A stretch of DNA of 64,000 nt from Planococcus sp. SK3692 (GCF_028890485.2 NZ_JARCHV010000001.1:1154698-1218697), one strand, 5' to 3'; counted from the first letter of the stretch, positions 25,174 through 34,136 are shown. Notes: generated by a model from the sequence alone, not told the origin. Program-made: numbers and translations.

Positions 25174-25428
25174 ATGTGGAAAGGCATTCGCTGGACCGCG
25201 TTTTCGGTCCTGTTGGCCATCAGCATCCTGTTTGCCGTTAAAGGTGGCCAAGTGTGGCTCATGCGCCATGCCACAGAACCGGTCGCGATCCATTTTTATT
25301 TTTTTGAAATCGCTGAATCGGTTCTGCCGGGCAATCTCGTGTCCTATGCCGTGGCGTTTTTCGTAGCAGCGTTCATTACCGCAGTTGCAGCATTCGCCTT
25401 TATCGCGAGGCGGTTATTCGGCTTTTAA
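25174..25428 (+). CDS. Small two-TM membrane protein
   Basis: An 84-residue protein. The start ATG at 25174 is chosen because GGAGG lies seven bases upstream; an ATG at 25153 lies before that RBS. Two hydrophobic helices (about 6-24 and 47-78) surround a short loop. No family is recognised. It is followed after 24 bases by the acetyltransferase gene and may be co-transcribed with it. Confidence 0.72.
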   Translation: MWKGIRWTAFSVLLAISILFAVKGGQVWLMRHATEPVAIHFYFFEIAESVLPGNLVSYAVAFFVAAFITAVAAFAFIARRLFGF

Positions 25429-25452
25429 TTTGAACGGGAAAGAGGGATTTGG

Positions 25453-26013
25453 ATGCATACAGAAAAAGACAAAATGCTGGCCGGTGCGCTTTACCGGGCG
25501 GACGACCCGGTACTTGTGCGCGAGCGCGTCAACGCGAAGCGGCTTTTGCGCTTGTTCAATAAATCGATGGAAACCGACGGCCAGGAGCGCAAGCGCTTCA
25601 TGAGCCAATTGCTCGGGTCGAGCGGCGATCAATTGTATATCGAGCCGAACTTCCGCTGTGATTACGGCTATAATATCCACGTCGGGCATCAGTTCTTCGC
25701 CAATTTCGACTGCGTGTTCCTCGATGTTTGCGACATCCGCATCGGCGATAATTGCCTGGTCGGCCCTGGCGTCCACATCTACACGGCGACACATCCACTC
25801 GATATCGAACAGCGGCTCGCCGGCGTTGAGTACGGCAAGGCGGTGCGGATCGGCAATAATGTGTGGATCGGCGGGCGCGCCGTCATCAACCCAGGCGTCA
25901 CAATCGGCGACAATGCCGTTATCGCATCCGGCTCAGTCGTCGTGAAAGATGTGCCGGCGAATACCGTCGTCGGCGGCAATCCGGCTGTCGTCATTAAAAC
26001 ACTCGACAGTTAA
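25453..26013 (+). CDS. maa: Maltose/sugar O-acetyltransferase (hexapeptide-repeat)
   Basis: A 186-residue acetyl-CoA-dependent acetyltransferase. The N-terminal maltose acetyltransferase region ([18 protein letters not shown]) precedes left-handed beta-helix repeats ([13 protein letters not shown] ... [31 protein letters not shown]), with the catalytic His in YTATHPLD. The length is typical of Maa/LacA enzymes. The exact sugar acceptor is not deducible. Confidence 0.92.
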   Translation: MHTEKDKMLAGALYRADDPVLVRERVNAKRLLRLFNKSMETDGQERKRFMSQLLGSSGDQLYIEPNFRCDYGYNIHVGHQFFANFDCVFLDVCDIRIGDNCLVGPGVHIYTATHPLDIEQRLAGVEYGKAVRIGNNVWIGGRAVINPGVTIGDNAVIASGSVVVKDVPANTVVGGNPAVVIKTLDS

Positions 26014-26028
26014 TCCGATGACAATAGG

Positions 26029-26066
26029 AAAGGGAAGCAAATCGATTAGATTTGCTTCCCTTTTTT
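26029..26066. terminator. Bidirectional terminator
   Basis: Perfect 15-bp stem AAAGGGAAGCAAATC/GATTTGCTTCCCTTT followed by T on the plus strand; it separates maa from the convergent ogt gene. Confidence 0.85.
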
Positions 26067-26563
26067 CATGCCTCCATTGATTGGCCGTTCCGCACCGCTT
26101 GCTCGTGCTTCAACAGCCATTCCTTGCGCGTCAGGCTGCCGGCGTATCCCGTCAATTTGCCGTTCGACCCGATGATGCGGTGGCACGGGATGATGATGCT
26201 GATCTTGTTTTTGCTATTGGCATTCCCCACTGCCCGGACGGATTTCTCGTTGCCGACAGCTGCCGCGATATCGCGGTACGAAGCCGTTTTGCCGTAAGGG
26301 ATGTCAGGCAACGCCGCCCATACTTTTTGCTGGAATTCGGTTCCGGAAGAAATGCAGGGCACGGTGAATTCCGTTCGTTGCCCTTTGAAATATTCATCCA
26401 ATTGCTGTAAACAGTCTTTCAGCACTTGAGGCGTGTCCGGTTGCACGATGTGAATCGGCTGCTCCCGCTCGCTGAAATAAAGCGACACGATGGCTTGTTC
26501 GGTGCCGGTGATTTCAACGATCCCAATCGGCGATGGGTAATCTACTTGATACAGCTCATTCAT
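26066..26563 (-). CDS. ogt: Methylated-DNA-protein cysteine methyltransferase
   Basis: A 165-residue enzyme that moves the alkyl group from O6-alkylguanine to its own Cys127 in IPCHRI. The conserved FQQKVWAALPDIPYGKTASY and RAVGNANSKN segments bind flipped-out DNA. The start at 26563 follows GGAGGG and overlaps the alkA stop as ATGA; frames extending further upstream are inside alkA. It is the third gene of the adaA-alkA-ogt operon. Confidence 0.95.
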   Translation of the reverse strand: MNELYQVDYPSPIGIVEITGTEQAIVSLYFSEREQPIHIVQPDTPQVLKDCLQQLDEYFKGQRTEFTVPCISSGTEFQQKVWAALPDIPYGKTASYRDIAAAVGNEKSVRAVGNANSKNKISIIIPCHRIIGSNGKLTGYAGSLTRKEWLLKHEQAVRNGQSMEA

Positions 26564-27462
26564 AATAATACCCTCCATAAATAAAATGTTGCGTACGCTT
26601 GCCAGCCTGCCCAGTTTTCCGCCAAAGTTTCGATCTCCGCAATGGTCGGTTTTTGCTCCCTCCTCAATTGATGCTTCAAGGCATTGTGCAATCCGACATC
26701 GGATACCGGAAACGCAGAATTGAAGCGCAGGCATTTCATCATGACGTAATGTGCGGACCACGGCCCGACACCTCTGATCGCCACCAATTGTTTTTCCACT
26801 TGCTGCTCGGTTTTGCCGATGAGTTCATCTTTTACGAGATGCCCATCAGCGATTTGCTCGGCGATGTGGATGATGTATTCCGCTTTTCTTCCCGAAAATT
26901 GCAGCTCTCTTAATTGCTCCACTTGCAAGGATGCGATGGTGTCAGCTGATGGAAATGCCCAATACTCAACTTCGCTTACTGTATACGAAGTGCCGAAGTT
27001 TTCGATCAAGCGCCTTTTCAAGGTATAGGCAAAAGTCAAATTGATTTGCTGGCCGGTGATGGCCCACACAAACGCTTCGAATAAATCCGGCATGCCCATT
27101 ATCCGGAGTCCTGCGTGTCGCTCCACGACTTCACGGAGGACCGGGTCACTTGCCGCCATTGCGTAAAAAGGCTGCAGATTTGTTTCCAGGTCGAACCAAT
27201 CCGTCACATATTGGACTACTGCCTGTTTCGCTTGTTCAGACGGTGAATGATGCGGAAATTCGATCAGCAACGCACTGCCGGAATGGCTCAACTCGAATAA
27301 GGCTATTTCTTCTTCAAGAGCTAACAGCTTGGTGATGCGTTCTTCTTTAATTGTGTGAAGCAGTTCTTGGTCGGAGCGGCCGAGAATGGCCAGGCATTCC
27401 GTGAAATTAAAATCAGCCGGCGTGGGAATTTCCAGGCGTTCTGTTGCCGTTCTGCTATCCAT
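26560..27462 (-). CDS. alkA: DNA-3-methyladenine glycosylase II
   Basis: A 300-residue HhH-GPD glycosylase that removes alkylated purines. The helix-hairpin-helix LVAIRGVGPWSAHYVMM and the catalytic Asp in FPVSDVGL are present, with FVWAITGQQINLTFA upstream of them. The length matches B. subtilis AlkA. The gene overlaps the end of adaA by 8 bases and the start of ogt by 4, so the three are tightly coupled. Confidence 0.93.
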   Translation of the reverse strand: MDSRTATERLEIPTPADFNFTECLAILGRSDQELLHTIKEERITKLLALEEEIALFELSHSGSALLIEFPHHSPSEQAKQAVVQYVTDWFDLETNLQPFYAMAASDPVLREVVERHAGLRIMGMPDLFEAFVWAITGQQINLTFAYTLKRRLIENFGTSYTVSEVEYWAFPSADTIASLQVEQLRELQFSGRKAEYIIHIAEQIADGHLVKDELIGKTEQQVEKQLVAIRGVGPWSAHYVMMKCLRFNSAFPVSDVGLHNALKHQLRREQKPTIAEIETLAENWAGWQAYATFYLWRVLL

Positions 27463-28036
27463 CCTGTCCCGCCCCTTTCTCTTTCCGGTATTGGCCCGGC
27501 GATTGCTGTTTCAGCTGCCGGAACACTTTATAAAAATGAGACGTGCTTTGAAAACCGGTCTCGAGGCAAATCTCCAAATTCGTTTTATCGGTGTTCGCAA
27601 GTAAATATGCTGCTTTGTCGATGCGGATTTTCTCCAAATAAGAACGAGGCGTTTCGTCCGTTTCCTGCTTGAACAGACGGTCTACATAGGAGGGGCTCAT
27701 GCCGACATGGGCGGCCACTTCTTCCAAGCCGATTTTTTGCTGGTAGTGATCCGTTAAAAAAGCGATAACTTGTTGGGTGAATTCCACATAGGGAGATTGT
27801 TCGATTTCTGGCTGGCATCTTTTGCATGCCCGAAATCCGCGGTTCTCTGCTTCTTCAATAGAGAAACAGAATTCCACATTGCGCTTTTTCGGTTTCCGCG
27901 ATCGGCAGGACGGCCGGCAATAGATTTTCGTCGTTTTCACGCACGTGAAAAACAAGCCGTCGTATTTCCTATCGCAATCCAGAATTTTCTCCCACATCTC
28001 ATCGAACGTGAATTTCGCTTCCATCTCCATTTCCAT
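27455..28036 (-). CDS. adaA: AdaA: methylphosphotriester-DNA methyltransferase/activator
   Basis: A 193-residue protein. The N-terminal Ada zinc domain (about 5-75) has four Cys in FFTCVKTTKIYCRPSC and ACKRCQP; the first accepts a methyl group from DNA phosphotriesters. The C-terminal AraC-type helix-turn-helix pair (about 90-190, with IGLEEVAAHVGMSPSYVDRLF) then activates transcription. The start at 28036 is chosen for GGAGG eight bases upstream. Methylated AdaA should induce its own adaA-alkA-ogt operon. Confidence 0.94.
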   Translation of the reverse strand: MEMEMEAKFTFDEMWEKILDCDRKYDGLFFTCVKTTKIYCRPSCRSRKPKKRNVEFCFSIEEAENRGFRACKRCQPEIEQSPYVEFTQQVIAFLTDHYQQKIGLEEVAAHVGMSPSYVDRLFKQETDETPRSYLEKIRIDKAAYLLANTDKTNLEICLETGFQSTSHFYKVFRQLKQQSPGQYRKEKGAGQDG

Positions 28037-28171
28037 AGCCGCCGCCTCCTCTCTTTTCTCTATCTTATCTCTTCTCATTTTATCATTACAGTTTCCAGCA
28101 TTCGTCCTCGTTTTTGCACTTATGGTCGCAAGCCGGAAGATTTGATCTGTCGTTGATTGTCGAAAAGCTTA

Positions 28172-28201
28172 TTGACACTTTGTGACATGTTCAGATATTA
28201 T
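28172..28201 (+). promoter_or_regulatory. bioY promoter
   Basis: TTGACA (28172-28177), 18 bp, TATTAT (28196-28201). The operator begins four bases after the -10, so bound BirA would block initiation. Confidence 0.8.
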
Positions 28202-28204
28202 TGA

Positions 28205-28231
28205 GTTAACTTAATTTATAAATTAGTTAAC
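28205..28231. promoter_or_regulatory. BirA operator
   Basis: GTTAAC at 28205-28210 and again at 28226-28231, exactly 15 bases apart, as in known Bacillus bio operators. BirA with biotinyl-AMP should repress bioY when biotin is plentiful. Confidence 0.88.
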
Positions 28232-28255
28232 ACAATTTCGAAGGGATGTTTTCGC

Positions 28256-28834
28256 ATGGCATACTCAAACAAAAAATTGCGGATGATGATCGTAACGGCT
28301 TTGTTCGCCGCCATTATCGGCATACTCGCTCAAGTCACCATTCCTTTGCCGCTCGTGCCGATTACCGGGCAGACTTTGGCAATCGGCCTTGCCGCCACGA
28401 TTCTAGGCGCACGCTATGGCACGCTGTCCATTTTGGTGTATCTCGCAATCGGCGCTGCCGGAATCCCGGTATTCGCACAACTATCAGGAGGCTTGGGCAG
28501 TTTGTTCGGGCCGACGGGCGGCTATTTATTCGGGTTCATCCCGACCGCTTTCGTCATCGGCTATTATCTCGAGAAGACGGGCTTTACGCTCATGAATGCC
28601 GTCATTGCCAACATCCTCGGCATGTTTGTCGCACTCGGCTTCGGAACGGTTTGGCTGAAGGTCTTCGCGGAACTTTCCTGGACTGGCGCCTTTATGGGCG
28701 GGTTCGCGCCGTTCATCCTCGTCGGCGTCATCAAAGCCGTGCTCGCTGCATGGATCGGCATATCGGTGCGAAGCCGATTGGCATCGGCGAAGCTATTGCA
28801 CGGTTTGGAAGCACGGAATCATTCTTCACTATAA
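28256..28834 (+). CDS. bioY: Biotin transporter BioY
   Basis: A 192-residue, six-TM S component of an ECF biotin importer. ITGQTLAIGLAATILG, AIGAAGIPVFAQ, LSGGLGSLFGPTGGYL and GFIPTAFVIGY are BioY hallmarks. No ECF A/T genes are adjacent, so it works alone or with a shared energy module. Control is by the BirA site at 28205-28231. Confidence 0.95.
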   Translation: MAYSNKKLRMMIVTALFAAIIGILAQVTIPLPLVPITGQTLAIGLAATILGARYGTLSILVYLAIGAAGIPVFAQLSGGLGSLFGPTGGYLFGFIPTAFVIGYYLEKTGFTLMNAVIANILGMFVALGFGTVWLKVFAELSWTGAFMGGFAPFILVGVIKAVLAAWIGISVRSRLASAKLLHGLEARNHSSL

Positions 28835-28850
28835 TTAAATTACAACTTTC

Positions 28851-28884
28851 AAAGAGATGAACCGGTAACGGTCCATCTCTTTTT
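28851..28884 (+). terminator. Intrinsic terminator of bioY
   Basis: AAAGAGATG pairs with CATCTCTTT, with an inner ACCG/CGGT stem, followed by T. Confidence 0.8.
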
Positions 28885-28983
28885 GAATTAGCCAATTTCC
28901 GTTTAAGTTGGGGTACATCCTGGGTATGCATTGGAAGTATAAGTAAAAACGACAGCAACAAACAACCCGAGGAGGAATTTAGA

Positions 28984-29835
28984 ATGGCAAACGAAAAAAT
29001 ACTAATCACAGGTGCTGGCACCGGATTCGGCAAAAATATTGCGTTCAGCTTGGCGGAAAAAGGCAAATCCGTCATTGCGGGTGTTGAAATCATTTCACAG
29101 GTTTCTGCTTTGGAACAGGAAGCGAAAGAGCGCGGCGTATCGATGCAAATCGAAAAATTGGACGTCACGAACCCGAAAGACCGCGAAAAAGCATGGGGCT
29201 GGGACATTGATGTCTTGGTAAACAATGCGGCAGTATCTGAAGGCGGATCGCTTGTCGACATCCCGGAAGAAAACCTGCGCCACCAATTTGAGGTCAATGT
29301 CTTCGGCCCGGTCCTATTGACGAAAGGCTTTGCGCGCCAGATGGTTGAAAAACGCTCTGGCCGCATCGTCTTCGTCTCTTCTGTTTCCGGCTTGATGGCA
29401 GATCCATTGATGGGGCCTTATTGCAGCACGAAACACGCAACGGAAGCTTTCGCAGATTCCTTGAGCAAAGAACTGCAGGAATTCAATGTGGAAGTGGCGA
29501 CGATCAACCCAGGACCGTACTTGACTGGCTTTAACGACCGCGAGTTTGAAACGTGGAAAAACTGGCAGTCTGATTCGGAAAACACGGTGTTCGACTACGA
29601 GAAAGCCGCTTTCCCTTACGAACAATTCGATCCGAAAGAAGTCACTGAGCCGTCGGTAAAAGTGATTCTCGGCGAAACGAATCAATACCGCAACGTCATT
29701 CCGGAAAAAATGATTCCACAAGTGAAAGAACGCATGGAAGCCATGTGGAGCAAAACGACTACTGAAGGCTTGGGCGAGCGCGATGAAACCGTCCAAAAAT
29801 CGTACGAGATCGAACCAGGCACGCCAGCTGAATAA
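28984..29835 (+). CDS. SDR-family oxidoreductase
   Basis: A 283-residue SDR with TGAGTGFG at about 9-16, NNAAVSEGG near 79, Ser in FVSSVSG, and YCSTKHA giving the Tyr-x3-Lys pair. A 40-residue C-terminal extension is charged. The substrate is not apparent and the gene stands alone between terminators. GAGGAG lies before the ATG. Confidence 0.9.
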   Translation: MANEKILITGAGTGFGKNIAFSLAEKGKSVIAGVEIISQVSALEQEAKERGVSMQIEKLDVTNPKDREKAWGWDIDVLVNNAAVSEGGSLVDIPEENLRHQFEVNVFGPVLLTKGFARQMVEKRSGRIVFVSSVSGLMADPLMGPYCSTKHATEAFADSLSKELQEFNVEVATINPGPYLTGFNDREFETWKNWQSDSENTVFDYEKAAFPYEQFDPKEVTEPSVKVILGETNQYRNVIPEKMIPQVKERMEAMWSKTTTEGLGERDETVQKSYEIEPGTPAE

Positions 29836-29846
29836 TATGTGAATAT

Positions 29847-29880
29847 GAAAAGCCCAGAGATTATGTCTCTGGGCTTTTTT
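29847..29880. terminator. Bidirectional terminator
   Basis: Perfect stem AAAAGCCCAGAGA/TCTCTGGGCTTTT with A and T runs; it serves the SDR gene and the convergent ABC permease gene. Confidence 0.85.
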
Positions 29881-29902
29881 CCTGACTACAGGCTTTCGCT
29901 GA

Positions 29903-31111
29903 TTAAGTTCGAACCCACTTCCAGATTTCTCCTGGTGTCGCATTTTTCCCGTACATCAAGATGCCGATCTTGAAAATCTTGCCGGCGAGTTTCATGAACA
30001 CCCATACGCTGATGGCGAGAATTGCGGTGGCGATCACGATTTCCACCCATGGCCACTCTTCCAATAGCGATAAGCGCATGATGAGCACGCCTGGTGCGGT
30101 GAATGGGATATAGCTTCCGATTTGCGCCCAAATGCCGCTTGGATCGCTGAAAACTGGACCGATGAACAGAAATGGGCTGAACGGAAGCATCATGACCATG
30201 CCCTGGAAATTCCCTGCAGTCGAGATGTCGGCCATCGTTGCGCCGATTCCGACAAATATCGCTGCGTACAATAAGTAGCCAAGAATGGCGATGAGCAAGA
30301 GCACTAGCAATTCAGGAACAAACAAATACTCGATGATTGGCACATCGATGCGCCAGATGAGCACCGGCAGCGCAATCAACACATAGACGACCACCTGGAT
30401 GAGGCCGAGCACGAAATAGCCGATGATTTTGCCTTGCATCAATTCTGCCGGCGTTAGTGACGACAGGATGATTTCGGCTATTTTGTCTTTCTTCTCTTGG
30501 GATGCGCTCTGGAAAATCGCCATGCCCGTGAAGACGATTGACAACATGACAACCGCCGCAAAGGCGCCTGGCACGACACGCTCGAGCATCGTTTCACTGA
30601 ACAAGCCACTTTGTTCCGGTTCATTCGAAACATCTTCGAAGACGATGCCTTGTGCGACCATTCCCGCTTCTTGCGTGGTCAATCCTAGCTGTTCGATCTG
30701 CACCATTTGCAAAGGCCCGCCAAGCAACTGAACTTCATCCATGAAGGCATCGCTCGTTTCTTCGCTTGTGTAGACAGGCACTGTGCCGCTTTCGACCGAT
30801 TGTTCACCGATGAAAATATAAGCGGCGTCCGTGTTTTCTTCAAGTGCCACTTCGGCTTCTTGTTGGGTGCTGTTGGTTGGTTCCATGTTCCATTCGGTGT
30901 TCGCTGCAGCTGCTTCTAATTGCTCGTAAACCCCGAGCTGGTCGTTGATGTACACCGTCGTCGTTGCCGGTTCATCGTCTGAACTGAACAATTCCGGCAG
31001 CAATAAGAAGGCCAGGAAAATAATTGGCGTCAGAAACAGGCCAATGATAAACGACTTGCTTTTCATATTGCGTTTGATTTCCCATTTTGCGACTTTCTTT
31101 GTATTATGCAT
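29903..31111 (-). CDS. ABC-2 permease, NatB-like
   Basis: A protein of about 402 residues. One N-terminal helix (about 24-42) precedes a large external domain, then five or six helices (about 185-390) containing SQEKKDKIAEIILSSLTPAELMQGKI, a hallmark of NatB/YhaP-type sodium or drug extruders. It overlaps the stop of the partner ATPase gene. The exported substrate is unknown. Confidence 0.9.
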   Translation of the reverse strand: MHNTKKVAKWEIKRNMKSKSFIIGLFLTPIIFLAFLLLPELFSSDDEPATTTVYINDQLGVYEQLEAAAANTEWNMEPTNSTQQEAEVALEENTDAAYIFIGEQSVESGTVPVYTSEETSDAFMDEVQLLGGPLQMVQIEQLGLTTQEAGMVAQGIVFEDVSNEPEQSGLFSETMLERVVPGAFAAVVMLSIVFTGMAIFQSASQEKKDKIAEIILSSLTPAELMQGKIIGYFVLGLIQVVVYVLIALPVLIWRIDVPIIEYLFVPELLVLLLIAILGYLLYAAIFVGIGATMADISTAGNFQGMVMMLPFSPFLFIGPVFSDPSGIWAQIGSYIPFTAPGVLIMRLSLLEEWPWVEIVIATAILAISVWVFMKLAGKIFKIGILMYGKNATPGEIWKWVRT

Positions 31112-32036
31112 GCACCTCACCCGCTTCCTTCAATAGGTTTTTGTCCGTTGCGATATCGATGAAGATTTCGTGGAGCGAAATCCGGTCGATCGACAATTCC
31201 TGGACATCGAGTTGTTCGGGCAGATTTCTCAACCAGTTAGCAGGCTGCACACGTTTCGACAAGAACAGCACTGCCGCTTCGTCGCTATGTTCGACCCGTT
31301 CGACTTCCGGCAAACTTTCCAGTACCTCGTGGCTATTGCTTCCATGGATGGTGCATTTAAAATTGGCGTATTCCTTTTTCACTTCGCTTAAGCTTCCCGA
31401 GATGACTTTGGTCCCGCGGTGAATCAAGAACAAACGGTCCGCCATTTCCTCAACGAGATTCATTTGGTGGGAAGACAATAAAATCGCCGTGCCGTTCCGG
31501 GCCAATGAGCGGATTTCGTCTTTGAATAATTCCTGGCTGACTGGATCAAGCCCTGAAAACGGTTCATCTAAAATGAGCAGTTCGGGCTCGTGGAGAATGG
31601 AAGCAATAAATTGCACTTTCTGCCCCATCCCTTTCGACAATTCCTCGACCGATACATTGTCTTTGCCTTCCAAGCCGAATTTCTTCAAATATTCGAGTGC
31701 ACGCTCTTTGGCACGGTTCAGCGGATAATCCTTGAGCTCCGCCAGGTACAGCAGGATGTCCATCACTTTAACGTTTTTGTACAAGCCCCGCTCTTCCGGC
31801 AAATAGCCGATTTTATTGCGGGGGATCTCGTTATTTGTGCTATTGCGGAATGTGATGGCCCCTTCATCCGGATACATAATACCCATGATATTGCGAATCG
31901 TTGTCGATTTTCCTGCCCCGTTCGGCCCGAGCAGCGCCATGATTTCCCCTTGTTTCACTTCAAACGAGATATTCGAGATGATTTGCTTGTCTTTAAAGGA
32001 TTTTCCCAATCCTTCTACGGTGAGCATCGTTTCCAT
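31104..32036 (-). CDS. ABC transporter ATP-binding protein, NatA-like
   Basis: A protein of about 310 residues. Walker A is GPNGAGKST, the signature ELSKGMGQKVQF, Walker B LLILDEPFSGLDP, and the switch SSHQM. The C-terminal accessory domain (about 215-310) follows the NatA/YhaQ pattern. The start near 32036 (METMLTVEG) follows GAGGATGAGG; longer starts lack support. It works with the permease encoded downstream. Confidence 0.9.
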   Translation of the reverse strand: METMLTVEGLGKSFKDKQIISNISFEVKQGEIMALLGPNGAGKSTTIRNIMGIMYPDEGAITFRNSTNNEIPRNKIGYLPEERGLYKNVKVMDILLYLAELKDYPLNRAKERALEYLKKFGLEGKDNVSVEELSKGMGQKVQFIASILHEPELLILDEPFSGLDPVSQELFKDEIRSLARNGTAILLSSHQMNLVEEMADRLFLIHRGTKVISGSLSEVKKEYANFKCTIHGSNSHEVLESLPEVERVEHSDEAAVLFLSKRVQPANWLRNLPEQLDVQELSIDRISLHEIFIDIATDKNLLKEAGEVHA

Positions 32037-32058
32037 TTCCCTCATCCTCTCTGTTGGT

Positions 32059-32904
32059 TCATGCCAATAACAGGCTAATGACTTCTTCCAGTTCCAGCGC
32101 TTTGTTGTCGACAATTCCGATTCGGTGTTCTGCCAAATAATTTTCTGTGGCCTCTAAATGATCGGATACAAGTTGCCGGCCGGAGCGAGACCGTTCGCCA
32201 GGCACTGCTTCAGCAGGCATTTCCGCCAGCCAGTAGCGTCGAAACCCGCTGATGAGCTGGTCTTTTTCGTAATGGCCGATTGCCTGCCCATCTTTCATCA
32301 AAAACAAGTAGTCCGCCAGCTTGCGGAGGCTTTCGGGCTGATGGGTTGTCAAAATGATCGCCCGGTCTTCCCGTTCCATCCAGTCGACCAATAAATCCAT
32401 CACCAAATTCTTAGAAGGAATGTCCAAGGAAGCGGTCGGTTCGTCCAGAATAAGAATATCCGTATGGCGCGGCAAGGCCAGCGACAAACTCAATTTTTGC
32501 TGTACGCCCGGTGATAATTTGCCGAAGCGCTTATCGAGCGGGATGTCCAAGAGCTTTATCATCCGTTCAAAAAGAGCGTCATCCCATTTGGCATAGAGCG
32601 GAGCAATCAAGTTTTTTAAGTCGTTTCCTGTATACGCATTCCAGCCAACAGGAGTTTGCGGCAGGAAAGTGACATGCCTTTTCCAACTTTCGTCTTCTCC
32701 ATCCACTGGTTTGCCGAAAACTTGGATGTCGCCTTCGTCCATATTGGCCAAGTTCATGATCAGCTTCAACAAGGAGCTTTTGCCCGAACCGTTATTCCCT
32801 ACAAGTGCGGTGATCGTGCCAGGTTCAATAGCCAGACTGACCGGGCCGAGCCGGAAGTCCTCGATTTGCTTGTTGACTTGCGTTAATTCAATCCATGGAA
32901 TCAT
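32059..32904 (-). CDS. ABC transporter ATP-binding protein, YtrB-like
   Basis: A 281-residue ATPase with Walker A GNNGSGKSS, a signature altered to KLSPGVQQKLSLSL (LSPGV in place of LSGGQ), Walker B ILILDEPTASLD and switch TTHQPE. This variant signature is common in the YtrB/BcrA-type group next to YtrA regulators. Its most likely partner is the membrane protein at 33313-34035. It starts 3 bases after the gntR stop. Confidence 0.88.
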   Translation of the reverse strand: MIPWIELTQVNKQIEDFRLGPVSLAIEPGTITALVGNNGSGKSSLLKLIMNLANMDEGDIQVFGKPVDGEDESWKRHVTFLPQTPVGWNAYTGNDLKNLIAPLYAKWDDALFERMIKLLDIPLDKRFGKLSPGVQQKLSLSLALPRHTDILILDEPTASLDIPSKNLVMDLLVDWMEREDRAIILTTHQPESLRKLADYLFLMKDGQAIGHYEKDQLISGFRRYWLAEMPAEAVPGERSRSGRQLVSDHLEATENYLAEHRIGIVDNKALELEEVISLLLA

Positions 32905-32907
32905 CCG

Positions 32908-33297
32908 TTATTTCCCCTCCTTCAGCTTGCTCAATGTCTCTTCAAAAACGCGCTTGATGTCATCAACTGTATAGTCATAATCCATCGCGTTGCGGATGGC
33001 CTGTTCAAATTCCTTTTCAACCGAAGCCGTCATCACTTGCTGCTTGGTCGTATGTTGTATTTCCGCTACAAAGGTCCCTTTGCCATGAAGCGTCTGGATA
33101 AAGCCTTGCGCTTCCAGATCCTGATACGCGCGCCGTATCGTGATGACGCTGATTTCCAGGTCTTTTGATAATGCACGGATTGACGGAAGCGGCGACCCTG
33201 CAAGCAAATGCCCCCCTGCAATCAAGGCTTTCAGCTGCTTTTCAATTTGATGATAAATCGGTTCGCGGGAATCTTTGGATAAACGTATTGGCAGCAA
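32908..33297 (-). CDS. GntR-family regulator, YtrA subfamily
   Basis: A 129-residue regulator with a winged helix (EPIYHQIEKQLKALI ... LPSIRALSKDLEISVITIRRAYQDLEAQGF) and a very short C-terminal dimerisation tail, the mark of the YtrA subfamily. These are repressors of ABC transporter operons that answer cell-envelope antibiotics. It is the second gene of the operon, and its target is probably the repeat sequence upstream of the first gene. Confidence 0.92.
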   Translation of the reverse strand: MLPIRLSKDSREPIYHQIEKQLKALIAGGHLLAGSPLPSIRALSKDLEISVITIRRAYQDLEAQGFIQTLHGKGTFVAEIQHTTKQQVMTASVEKEFEQAIRNAMDYDYTVDDIKRVFEETLSKLKEGK

Positions 33298-33312
33298 AAG
33301 CCAGCCCTCCTC

Positions 33313-34035
33313 TCACAGGTAATCCGTTTTCTTCATCGTCTTTCTCATATCCACTTGCCAGTATTTCCAACCGGCAATCATGAGGAGCACAGCTGCAACG
33401 CCCGTCAATAGTGGCCAATCCACTGCAATCGCCATGGTCCACTCGATAAAACCACCGCCCGATAGCATGGGGAACAGCCAATAGATGGCGGCGGCCGCGA
33501 TGACAATATAAACGAACGACAGCACCATTTCTTTCATCTTGAAATTTCCTCCCGCTTCACTGGCAGCCATCATAAAGCCGACCGCAATTGAAATGGCAAG
33601 CCACATCAACACGAACACAGCATAAGAAACCGGCGTCATCGCTTCCCGAAAATTGTCCGACATGAGTGGCATGGCAATCAACAAGATCAATTGGAACGGA
33701 AACGAGCAGAACGCGTGGATGAGAAAACGGCTTTTGACAATTGTGTTTCTGCTTATCGGCAATTGCTGAAGCATGATGATCGGCGGAGACGACCATAGAT
33801 TGCCATCCATTTTCTGCATTTGAAATTCTTTTCCTTTCATCCAGGCAGGAAACATGAAGAACACCAGCAAGAACATGATATCGAACCCTTTGAAGTCGCC
33901 TTCCAGATACACATCGAACGACATCATGAAGATGAGGCTCATGGCGATATAAAAAGCCAGGATCAACAATAAGTTACGCAGCGATGCTTTTATTTCGAAC
34001 GCTGCCAACCGGTACGCTTGATTCCAGTCATTCAT
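33313..34035 (-). CDS. ABC-2-like membrane protein, first gene of YtrA-type operon
   Basis: A 240-residue protein with six predicted helices (about 20-40, 50-65, 105-125, 135-155, 168-190, 205-225). It has the size and spacing of small ABC-2 permeases found with YtrB-type ATPases, but I do not recognise a named family. It lies 15 bases upstream of the gntR gene and is the promoter-proximal gene, whereas in B. subtilis the regulator ytrA comes first. Confidence 0.8.
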   Translation of the reverse strand: MNDWNQAYRLAAFEIKASLRNLLLILAFYIAMSLIFMMSFDVYLEGDFKGFDIMFLLVFFMFPAWMKGKEFQMQKMDGNLWSSPPIIMLQQLPISRNTIVKSRFLIHAFCSFPFQLILLIAMPLMSDNFREAMTPVSYAVFVLMWLAISIAVGFMMAASEAGGNFKMKEMVLSFVYIVIAAAAIYWLFPMLSGGGFIEWTMAIAVDWPLLTGVAAVLLMIAGWKYWQVDMRKTMKKTDYL

Positions 34036-34057
34036 TTATATACACTCCTTCTCAACT

Positions 34058-34083
34058 GTTATACTGTTTATACTCATATACAC
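34058..34083. promoter_or_regulatory. Candidate YtrA-type operator
   Basis: On the minus strand AGTATAA occurs twice, separated by AC, next to GTGTATAT. This lies 23-48 bp upstream of the first gene start of the operon, near a possible promoter (TTGAAA, 17 bp, TACTGT). Assignment to the GntR regulator is inference. Confidence 0.4.
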
Positions 34084-34136
34084 AGTAACATTTGTATATT
34101 ATTTTTTCAAGAGTATTTCTAAACTGAAGAATTTCT

